Assembly (NCBI GenBank): GCA_012974315.1
Contig: JAAXQI010000096.1
Location: 1-6,969 of the forward strand
Reading direction: 5' to 3'
Length of the DNA stretch: 6,969 bases
Source of the DNA: Desulfobacterales bacterium
GTDB lineage: Bacteria; Desulfobacterota; Desulfobulbia; Desulfobulbales; BM004
Made by a program: the position numbers and the translations under genes. How positions within the stretch are numbered: position 1 is the stretch's first letter; each line of letters begins with the position of its first letter. Positions 1-5,974 of the stretch are shown piece by piece. The notes beneath the pieces were generated by a model. That model had not been told where the DNA came from and ran no database searches. It saw nothing but the letters and a program-made list of their open reading frames with translations.

Positions 1-1518
1 ACAATCCCTGCTGGCAGTGACACCCACTTTAATGTAAATGTTGACCATTCATTAGAAATCAGCGGTGGCTGGAATGCACTCTGCTCAGACGACCCGCTAC
101 CAGTCAACCCCGATCTCACCGTACTTGCAGGAAATGAAACTCAAGATAATTACGGCGGTGTCCTGTCAGTTACGATCAATGATAATCTTTTAACATCGGA
201 AGTTTGGATCCATAATCTAACCATCAGCAATGGAAGCTCCCTTGAATCTGGTGGAGGGTTATTTTTTCTCCATACAGGCAATTCAGCCCTCACTGTTAAG
301 GTAAAACTCTATGATATTATTGTGGAAGACAACGAAACAGGAGCTTTTGGTGCCGGAATTGAGGTACTTGACAATGGGTCCCTAAGAGGCATGTCCGTAT
401 ATATTTCTGACTGCATTGTCCGCGGCAACTCTGTTACTTCTTCCATAGCAGATGGGCCTGGTGGCATCTCTGTTGAAGTTCCTTCTACTGTGGGAGCAAA
501 AAAGGCAGATACCACTATTTCCAACTGCCAGATACTGAACAACTCTGCTGGTGTGCTGGGAGGCGGATTATACGTTGATTCCGGCACTGGATATACAACT
601 TTGACAAATAACGTTATCGCCCGGAATTCTATATCAAATGATAATGGGGGAGGCGTTTATATTACCAATTCTGAAGGTGGCTATATTACCCTGACCAACA
701 ACACCATTACAGAGAACGAAGCTACCGGCGATGGTGGTGGTCTTTACGTCGACCTTGATAATACCTTATCCAGACTTAATATTTACAATAACATCATTTT
801 TAATAATACAGCTTCAGGAGATGGTGACGATATTTTTATAACTGGTTTAGCTAGACCGGATCCCAATGCTATTACAATCAATAACAATGATTATAATAGC
901 GCCCAGCCCGCAGGATATTTAATTGACGGTATTGGTACAAATCCCACCACTACTAGAAATATAAACGCTGATCCGGATTTCAAAAATCCGGATAATGTTG
1001 ACCCGAATGACGATGATTATCATCTTCTGGTATCTTCACCAGCAATTGACGTAGGCGAAAACTTCGCCCCTGAACTCCCTGCAACCGATATTGAAGGAGA
1101 GGACAGAATCCAGGACGACACTGTAGATATGGGCGCCTATGAATTCCCCGGCACTCCCGGCGGTGGTGGAGGTGGAACCCCTCCTCCAGCCGAGGAAAGT
1201 GCAGGCGGCGAGGGCTGCTTTATTGCCACAGCAGCCTATGGCAGCTACATGGCCGACGATGTCATGATCTTGCGGCATTTCAGGGACGAGCATCTGCTGA
1301 CCAATCCAGCCGGCAGACTGTTTGTCAAATTATACTATGCCTACTCTCCGCCGATGGCAGACTACATAGCTGAACATGACACCCTGCGCTTCGTCACCAG
1401 AATAGCTTTAACACCACTGGTATATTCGGTAAAAAACCCGCTGGCTGCCGGCTCTGTATTTATGTTCCTTGGAATCTTTTTTGTGGGTGGACTGGTGAGA
1501 AAGCCCGAGGAAAGTTAA
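1..1518 (+). CDS. Secreted beta-helix protein with choice-of-anchor-Q-like region and CFI-box C-terminus (5' partial)
   Basis: Frame 1 is open from base 1, so the start and any signal peptide lie upstream; 505 residues are visible. The GTG at 322 is an internal Val, because the protein-like sequence before it continues the same repeats. At least seven beta-helix-like repeats begin near residues 72, 105, 137, 175, 203, 233 and 263, roughly N-x-I-x-x-N followed by a Gly-rich turn and a GGG[LV]Y[VI] strand. Residues 324-382 (ADPDF, SSPAID, DMGAYEF) match the end of choice-of-anchor Q proteins. A Gly6/Pro linker (about 384-405) leads to CFIATAAYGS (406-415), the CFI-box-CTERM motif. A hydrophobic helix (about 481-499) and an RKPEES tail close the protein. 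I infer an exported, C-terminally membrane-held or sorted surface protein. No catalytic residues are recognised and the ligand is unknown. It appears to be the last gene of its transcript, with a terminator 33 bases downstream. Confidence 0.9.
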   Translation, partial: TIPAGSDTHFNVNVDHSLEISGGWNALCSDDPLPVNPDLTVLAGNETQDNYGGVLSVTINDNLLTSEVWIHNLTISNGSSLESGGGLFFLHTGNSALTVKVKLYDIIVEDNETGAFGAGIEVLDNGSLRGMSVYISDCIVRGNSVTSSIADGPGGISVEVPSTVGAKKADTTISNCQILNNSAGVLGGGLYVDSGTGYTTLTNNVIARNSISNDNGGGVYITNSEGGYITLTNNTITENEATGDGGGLYVDLDNTLSRLNIYNNIIFNNTASGDGDDIFITGLARPDPNAITINNNDYNSAQPAGYLIDGIGTNPTTTRNINADPDFKNPDNVDPNDDDYHLLVSSPAIDVGENFAPELPATDIEGEDRIQDDTVDMGAYEFPGTPGGGGGGTPPPAEESAGGEGCFIATAAYGSYMADDVMILRHFRDEHLLTNPAGRLFVKLYYAYSPPMADYIAEHDTLRFVTRIALTPLVYSVKNPLAAGSVFMFLGIFFVGGLVRKPEES

Positions 1519-1551
1519 TCGCACACTTACAACGAATTTGAAACTTTTAAT

Positions 1552-1583
1552 AAAAAGGCAGGGCATGAAAGCCCTGCCTTTTT
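1552..1583. terminator. Bidirectional intrinsic terminator
   Basis: GGCAGGGC (1557-1564) pairs perfectly with GCCCTGCC (1571-1578) around a 6-base loop. The stem is flanked by A5 on the left and T5 on the right, so either strand gives a GC-rich hairpin followed by a U-run. It lies between two convergent genes, the beta-helix protein (+) and cytochrome c (-), and can end both. Confidence 0.9.
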
Positions 1584-1608
1584 ATTTACTCCAGAGTTTA
1601 TCAATTAT

Positions 1609-1923
1609 TTAGAGAGACTTGATATACATCTTGAGCGACCGCATGGGCGCTTTACGTCCGTCTAACTTTTCACCTGCCATTTGACCGACCAGGCAATTGT
1701 TGACCAGCTTGGTAAGTTTTTTATTCTCCCCTGCATTTTCCAGACCCTTGCCACTTGCATGACAACTGTTACAGGATGACTCGTTTGCTGAATCGCCAAG
1801 CTTCGGGTCATTGAACATCCCCTGGCCCAATTCCACTGAACTCTTTTTAGCTCCAAACACGCTTGTTCCTGTCATAATAAACAGGGTCGCAACTACTGCT
1901 GCGAAGATTTTTTGATTACTCAT
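1609..1923 (-). CDS. Small periplasmic monoheme c-type cytochrome
   Basis: A complete 104-residue protein. Residues 1-24 form a Sec-type signal peptide: MSNQK, a hydrophobic core (IFAAVVATLFIMTG), then SVFGA before a likely cleavage near residue 24 or 25. Heme is attached at C51-N-S-C54-H55, with His55 as the axial ligand. The distal ligand is probably Met94 in the C-terminal KAPMRSLKMYIKSL helix, although Met82 and Met99 are also candidates. The mature domain is about 80 residues, typical of class I cytochromes c, with an extra Cys77. The ATG has a strong AAGGAGGG Shine-Dalgarno sequence four bases upstream. The role is inferred as soluble periplasmic electron transfer. It stands alone, with no oxidase, reductase or maturation gene beside it, so its partner is unknown. 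Confidence 0.9.
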   Translation of the reverse strand: MSNQKIFAAVVATLFIMTGTSVFGAKKSSVELGQGMFNDPKLGDSANESSCNSCHASGKGLENAGENKKLTKLVNNCLVGQMAGEKLDGRKAPMRSLKMYIKSL

Positions 1924-1927
1924 TGTT

Positions 1928-1935
1928 CCCTCCTT
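1928..1935 (-). promoter_or_regulatory. Strong ribosome binding site of the cytochrome c gene
   Basis: On the minus strand this reads AAGGAGGG, followed by AACA and the ATG at 1923. It fixes the start and gives the full signal peptide. Confidence 0.75.
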
Positions 1936-2000
1936 AGAAGATTTTATTAAGCATTTTGCATCATAAGCATCTCTTACCGCGGTACGTTTCCGGATGGTTA

Positions 2001-2029
2001 TTTATGGCAGCATAAAAGGTCCTGGTCAA
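2001..2029 (-). promoter_or_regulatory. Candidate sigma-70 promoter for cytochrome c
   Basis: On the minus strand, TTGACC (2029-2024) is followed after 17 bases by CATAAA (2006-2001). The -35 box matches the consensus at five of six positions and the -10 box at four of six. Transcription would start near 1993, giving a leader of about 70 bases. Found by eye only. Confidence 0.35.
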
Positions 2030-2134
2030 CGCCAAAAAAAGAGGAGGGAAATACGAGGTTATATCTACTGTTTTTGTGCTTCATCCCAGTTTTCTTTCCA
2101 AGCTGTTTTCCAATCAAATAAACGCTGCATACCT

Positions 2135-2163
2135 TTGACAGGAAAAAAATGAATACTTATTTT
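2135..2163 (+). promoter_or_regulatory. Candidate sigma-70 promoter for hsp20
   Basis: A perfect TTGACA (2135-2140) is followed after 17 bases by TATTTT (2158-2163) in A/T-rich DNA. Transcription would start near 2170, leaving a leader of about 95 bases. If real, this is a housekeeping-type promoter rather than a heat-shock sigma promoter. The long leader leaves room for control at the RNA level. Confidence 0.4.
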
Positions 2164-2250
2164 TTACTATAGAAAGAAGGTGTTCATTTAATACAAAGCC
2201 ACATCCATATTGCATGGGGTTGATACAGGAATGTGGCAAATGGATAGCAG

Positions 2251-2261
2251 AAGGAGGTGAT
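2251..2261 (+). promoter_or_regulatory. Near-perfect Shine-Dalgarno that sets the hsp20 start
   Basis: AAGGAGGTGAT is essentially a full complement of the 16S rRNA 3' end. Its GGAGG core lies seven bases before the ATG at 2265. It falls inside the longer reading frame that opens at 2214, so it argues strongly for the 2265 start. Confidence 0.85.
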
Positions 2262-2264
2262 CGT

Positions 2265-2711
2265 ATGAGCATTGTCCCGTGGAAACCAATTGATGAACTG
2301 ACTACGATGCGGCGTGATTTGGACAGCCTCTGGGACCGGTTCTTTCCGGAAAATTTTTTCCATGAAAGGCACCTTACCCATGGATGGATGCCGACAATTG
2401 ACCTGACGGAAACAAAGGACAAACTGGTGGTCAAGGCAGAACTTCCCGGACTGGAAGCAAAGGATGTTGAACTTACCATTACGGATGACATTCTCACCAT
2501 CAAGGGTGAGAAGAAGGAAGAGAAGGAAGAAAAAGATGAGCATCACTTCTTTGTGGAACGGTACACAGACACCTTTGAACGCCGAATCAAACTGCCGACC
2601 CCTGTCAAGACCGGCAAGGTTGATGCGACATTCGAAAAGGGCATCCTGACCATCAATCTACCTAAATCTGAGGAGGCCAGGAAAAAGGGAATAAAGATTA
2701 AAGTGAATTAA
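2265..2711 (+). CDS. Small heat shock protein, Hsp20/alpha-crystallin family
   Basis: A 148-residue ATP-independent holdase chaperone of the cytoplasm. Such proteins form oligomers and keep unfolding proteins soluble for refolding by DnaK/ClpB. The N-terminal arm (1-40) begins MSIVPWKPIDEL and has the Arg/Trp/Phe-rich helix usual in bacterial class A proteins. The alpha-crystallin domain spans about 42-134: MPTIDLTE first strand, AELPG (58-62), DDILTIKGEK, then GILTINLPK (126-134). A highly charged Lys/Glu stretch (about 81-93) sits in the loop before FVERY. The C-terminal tail has the I-x-I oligomerisation motif (I143, I145). The start at 2265 is chosen over the in-frame ATG at 2214 because of the ideal ribosome site and the family-typical N-terminus. 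It appears to be a single-gene unit with its own terminator. Confidence 0.95.
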   Translation: MSIVPWKPIDELTTMRRDLDSLWDRFFPENFFHERHLTHGWMPTIDLTETKDKLVVKAELPGLEAKDVELTITDDILTIKGEKKEEKEEKDEHHFFVERYTDTFERRIKLPTPVKTGKVDATFEKGILTINLPKSEEARKKGIKIKVN

Positions 2712-2736
2712 ATACAGCTGATTATTAGCTGCAATA

Positions 2737-2765
2737 AAAAGGGCGGTCTAAATGACCGCCCTTTT
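2737..2765. terminator. Bidirectional intrinsic terminator between hsp20 and nuoN
   Basis: A 12-base stem (A4-GGGCGGTC, 2737-2748, with GACCGCCC-T4, 2754-2765) closes a 5-base loop TAAAT. The flanking A and T runs give a U-tract on either strand. It lies 25 bases after the hsp20 stop and 28 bases after the nuoN stop, so it ends both transcripts and marks the 3' end of the nuo operon. Confidence 0.92.
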
Positions 2766-2793
2766 GGATAAATAAAATGGTTAGGGATCTTCT

Positions 2794-4218
2794 TTACATA
2801 ATACCCCTGACAGCAACAGTGGCAATGTTGACCACAGCAGCAGGCATGATACCCATTACAATGATAATGAGCACCAGGGCGACGCTGACAGCCTGTGCCA
2901 AAGGAGCTACTGCAACAGCCGGTCTTTCTTCAGGATCGGTGCAGTAACTGATTCGAACAACTGAGAGATAATAATAGATTGCAATAGCCGTGTTGATGGC
3001 AGCCAGAATGACGAGAGGCAAATGACCGGCTTGCAGGGCACCGGCCAGGAGCATAAACTTACCCATGAAACCGACAAACGGCGGAATCCCGGCAAGGGCA
3101 AACATGCCGACTGCAAGAGTGAAGGCCATAAGTGGAGCCCGTTTATAGAGTCCGGTCAGGTCACTTATTTGCAGATTTTCACCCTTTACCGAAACATTAC
3201 AGATAACCAGAAAACAGGCCAGATTCATCAGCATGTAACCGGTGATATAATAGATGGCTGATGCAAATCCGGTGTCCTTTAATGTGAGAACACCAAGGAT
3301 TACAAACCCTGCATGAGCGATACCGGAAAAAGCAAGCATACGTTTAATATCTTTCTGCACCAGGGCGATGAGGTTGCCATAAAACATGGAGCAGACAGCA
3401 AGAATCATCAGCAGGTTCACCAGAGCATCTGCCGATGGTGCTGCAAGTGTGGCAACCCGGATAAGTAATGCAACAGCGCCGAGCTTGGGTACCGAAGCAA
3501 TAAACGCAGTCGTCTCATTTGAGGCCCCCTGGTACACATCCGGCAGCCAGAAATGGAAAGGGAAAAGGCCAAGCTTGAAAAAGAAACCGCCCATGACCAT
3601 AGCAATTCCAACAATAGCGGCAGGGGAAGTTATTACCTGGCTCATGGCAGGAATTAATTCATTTAAATAGGTGGTCCCGGTGAGTCCGAAAAGATAACTC
3701 ATACCGAAGAGCATAATGCCTGTTGCCACCACACCAAAGAGAATATACTTGATGCCGGCTTCCATCTGTTCACGCAGTCCGCCTTGATCATCCCGCATCG
3801 GCACGAGCAGGTACAGGGCAAAGGAAGAAAGTTCCAGGGATACGAAGATGGCAAGCAATTCAACGCTGCTCACCAGCATGACCAGGCCAAGAGAACTTAA
3901 CAGCAGAAAGAGATAATATTCCGCCCTGACCTTTTCTTCTATTCCTTTCAGTTCACTGCTAAAAAGCAGCAACAGTGCCACACCGCCTGTTATGCACAGT
4001 TTAAAAATCTGTGAAAACAGGTCAATACGATAAGCCCTGAAAAACAACTCCCCTTCAAGTTTCAGACTTGCAGTACAGATCAAAAACGTTATCACTGACA
4101 AGGCAGCAGTAATATTCCTGACAGTAGTGCTGCTCATCTTGCCAAGGGTGAGCAGAAATATTACCAGGCAGCTCAACAGGAGGAAAAGCTCCGGTAAAAA
4201 CAATGCCATTTTCATCAT
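2794..4218 (-). CDS. nuoN: NADH-quinone oxidoreductase subunit N (Complex I membrane arm)
   Basis: A 474-residue polytopic inner-membrane protein, close to the roughly 485 residues of the E. coli subunit. It is one of three antiporter-like subunits that pump protons as Complex I passes electrons from NADH to quinone. The proton-antiporter domain spans about 120-410. The channel residues appear intact: Glu129 in SLELSSFALYLL, Lys215 in the FFFKLGLFPFHFWLPDVYQG signature, Lys245 in SVPKLGA and Lys387 in GFMGKF. These correspond to E. coli Glu133, Lys217, Lys247 and Lys395. About 14 membrane helices are expected. The AAAAGGG upstream lies three bases before the first ATG and six before the second (4215), so either may be the true start. 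It is the last gene of the operon, 147 bases after nuoM and followed by a terminator. Confidence 0.96.
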   Translation of the reverse strand: MMKMALFLPELFLLLSCLVIFLLTLGKMSSTTVRNITAALSVITFLICTASLKLEGELFFRAYRIDLFSQIFKLCITGGVALLLLFSSELKGIEEKVRAEYYLFLLLSSLGLVMLVSSVELLAIFVSLELSSFALYLLVPMRDDQGGLREQMEAGIKYILFGVVATGIMLFGMSYLFGLTGTTYLNELIPAMSQVITSPAAIVGIAMVMGGFFFKLGLFPFHFWLPDVYQGASNETTAFIASVPKLGAVALLIRVATLAAPSADALVNLLMILAVCSMFYGNLIALVQKDIKRMLAFSGIAHAGFVILGVLTLKDTGFASAIYYITGYMLMNLACFLVICNVSVKGENLQISDLTGLYKRAPLMAFTLAVGMFALAGIPPFVGFMGKFMLLAGALQAGHLPLVILAAINTAIAIYYYLSVVRISYCTDPEERPAVAVAPLAQAVSVALVLIIIVMGIMPAAVVNIATVAVRGIM

Positions 4219-4247
4219 ATACCCTTTTCCATTCCGTAAATTATTGT

Positions 4248-4290
4248 CGGCATCGTAAAAGCACCCTTTCAGGGCATAAACACGATGCGG
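4248..4290 (-). promoter_or_regulatory. Nested hairpin in the nuoM-nuoN gap
   Basis: GCATCGT (4250-4256) pairs perfectly with ACGATGC (4282-4288). The stem extends by one more C-G pair (4248 with 4290) across a G-G mismatch. Inside it, CCCT (4264-4267) pairs with AGGG (4271-4274) around a 3-base loop. No U-run follows on the minus strand, so it is not an intrinsic terminator. It lies about 30 bases before the nuoN start. An RNA processing or stability element, or a translation control site, is possible. Confidence 0.4.
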
Positions 4291-4365
4291 ACAGGTATTG
4301 CGCCTATAACCTATTAATTTTTTTAGGCCCTGTTGCTGACTGAGAAACTTTTACAATTGTATCAA

Positions 4366-5904
4366 TCATTGTGGTATCACAAGTTTTGCGATTTCTATAA
4401 AATTCTGCTGTTCCAAGCCGGCAATACCAACCTGTTGAATCAGGTTGGCTACGCTGGTATGCATTACATCCAAAAACGGCCCTGGATTCAAGCCGATCCA
4501 CAGGACAAAAACCAACAGAGGCGCCAGGGTTAAAATTTCACGTACATTCAAATCTTTCAGATAGGACTGGTCAGGATTATGTTCTTCTCCCCAAACCACC
4601 TTCTGCAGCATGCGCAACATGTAAGCTGCTGCCAAAATAGCTCCAGGAATGGCACATGCCGCTATGATCTTCGACTTGGAAAAAGCACCGGCCAACACGA
4701 GAAATTCACCGATAAAACTGTTGGTCCCCGGGAAGGCCAAAGAGGAGAGGGAGAAAAAGCCCAGAAACGTTACATAAATCGGCATGAATTTACCAACTCC
4801 AGCCGCCATGGACAACTCACGGCTATGCGTACGCTCGTAGATCATACCGACTATAATAAAGAGCGCACCCGTGGTGATTCCGTGATTGATCATCTGCAGG
4901 AGGGCGCCTTCAATGCCATGGACATTTAAAACAAAAATCCCCAGGGTGACAAATCCCATATGCCCAACGCTGGAGTATGCGATAAGCTTTTTCATATCCG
5001 ACTGGGCCAGGGCTGTAAAGCCGCCATATATAATGCCGGCAATGGAAAGCCAGAGAATATATGGCATGAATGTAATGGTCGCCTCCGGAGTGATCGGCAG
5101 ACAGAAACGCAGGAAACCATAGGTGCCCATCTTCAACAGGACACTGGCCAGAACCACTGAACCGGCTGTTGGGGCCTCAACGTGGGCTGCCGGCAACCAT
5201 GTATGAAACGGAAACATGGGCACCTTGATGGCAAAGGCCAGGAAAAAAGCCAGAAATACATAAATCTGGAATACGGAAGAGTAATCCTGCCCCATCATCA
5301 TCGGGATGCTAAAGGAGCCATTTTCCAGATACAGGGCAATGATCGCAACTAAAAGCAGCACAGATCCTGCCAGGGTATAGAGAAAAAACTTAATTGAGGC
5401 ATATATCTTTCTGGGGCCGCCCCATATGGCAATAAGCAGATACATGGGGATGAGCATGGCCTCCCAGAGAATGTAGAAGAGCACAAAGTCAAGGGACATG
5501 AAAACACCAAGCATGGATGTTTCCATAATCAGCAGACAGGCAAGGAACGGACGCACGCGGGTTTTAATATAGTTCCAGGAACAGAGAACACAGAGGGGCA
5601 TGATCATGGTGGTCAACAGAACGAGAAGCAGGCTGATACCATCAATACCCAGGGTGTAATTGATATCCCACATCGGAATCCAGGCATGGTGTTCACCAAA
5701 CTGGAACATTGCGGTTGTCTTGTCAAACTTGAAATACAGCGGCAGGGAAACAATCGCTATCAAGAGGGTTGCCGCCAGGGTCGAGTACTTGGCCACCTCA
5801 TCGTTTTTCAATAAAAGAAGGGGGATAACTCCAGCAAGCGGCAAAAACACCAACAGGCTTAGAATGGGGTATCCCAGAGTATTCATGATCAGAAAATCTT
5901 GCAT
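4366..5904 (-). CDS. nuoM: NADH-quinone oxidoreductase subunit M (Complex I membrane arm)
   Basis: A 512-residue polytopic inner-membrane protein, the usual NuoM length (E. coli 509). It forms the middle antiporter-like proton channel of Complex I. All family-defining charges are present: Glu148 in LWEAML, Lys227 in AIKVPMFPFHTWLPAAHVEAPT (the strongest signature), Lys258 in LLKMG, His315 in GHMGFV, His341 in INHG and Glu400 in FIGEF. These match E. coli Glu144, Lys234, Lys265, His322, His348 and Glu407. The proton-antiporter domain covers about 135-430. The first ATG is preferred because AAGGG lies nine bases upstream (5914-5918); the in-frame Met7 has no such site. It follows the nuoL-like gene by 70 A/T-rich bases. 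Confidence 0.97.
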   Translation of the reverse strand: MQDFLIMNTLGYPILSLLVFLPLAGVIPLLLLKNDEVAKYSTLAATLLIAIVSLPLYFKFDKTTAMFQFGEHHAWIPMWDINYTLGIDGISLLLVLLTTMIMPLCVLCSWNYIKTRVRPFLACLLIMETSMLGVFMSLDFVLFYILWEAMLIPMYLLIAIWGGPRKIYASIKFFLYTLAGSVLLLVAIIALYLENGSFSIPMMMGQDYSSVFQIYVFLAFFLAFAIKVPMFPFHTWLPAAHVEAPTAGSVVLASVLLKMGTYGFLRFCLPITPEATITFMPYILWLSIAGIIYGGFTALAQSDMKKLIAYSSVGHMGFVTLGIFVLNVHGIEGALLQMINHGITTGALFIIVGMIYERTHSRELSMAAGVGKFMPIYVTFLGFFSLSSLAFPGTNSFIGEFLVLAGAFSKSKIIAACAIPGAILAAAYMLRMLQKVVWGEEHNPDQSYLKDLNVREILTLAPLLVFVLWIGLNPGPFLDVMHTSVANLIQQVGIAGLEQQNFIEIAKLVIPQ

Positions 5905-5974
5905 TTCCTGTTTCCCTTATTATTTAGCGTTTTATCCTGAAATTAATATTTCTTAATATTTACCAAAGAACCTA

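Larger units (their letters stand above)
1924..2264. other. 341-base divergent intergenic region between cytochrome c and hsp20
   Basis: No convincing full-length gene is seen here. The stretch holds the cytochrome ribosome site, candidate outward promoters for both neighbours, and a 10-base palindrome TACCGCGGTA (1975-1984) that could be an operator. It also holds a 21-codon Trp-rich minus-strand frame (2065-2130), described under findings, and the hsp20 leader. A GAGGAGGG at 2041-2048 on the plus strand has no usable start codon after it. No CIRCE-type inverted repeat and no clear sigma-32-like promoter were found upstream of hsp20. Confidence 0.6.

Noticed and set aside
322..324. GTG as the start of the beta-helix protein
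   Set aside because: The same frame is open to base 1 and already encodes two repeats with the same motif, so this is an internal codon.
2041..2118. Plus-strand GAGGAGGG followed by a hydrophobic frame that could pass for a leader peptide
   Set aside because: No ATG, GTG or TTG lies at a usable distance, and the frame closes quickly.
2214..2264. A 17-residue N-terminal extension of Hsp20 from the ATG at 2214
   Set aside because: The extension contains the ideal Shine-Dalgarno for the ATG at 2265, has no ribosome site of its own, and does not resemble Hsp20 N-termini.
2464..2649. Second plus-strand frame inside hsp20, rich in Arg/Lys
   Set aside because: It is a shifted reading of the Lys/Glu-rich hsp20 codons; the hsp20 frame is clearly the coding one.
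4304..4501. Minus-strand frame of 65 codons spanning the nuoM end and the nuoM-nuoN gap
   Set aside because: Two thirds of it is an out-of-frame reading of nuoM, its sequence resembles no family I know, and no ribosome site is evident.
5941..5963. Repeated AATATT in the nuoL-nuoM spacer as a regulatory site
   Set aside because: AATATT is self-complementary and expected by chance in such A/T-rich DNA; nothing else supports a site.
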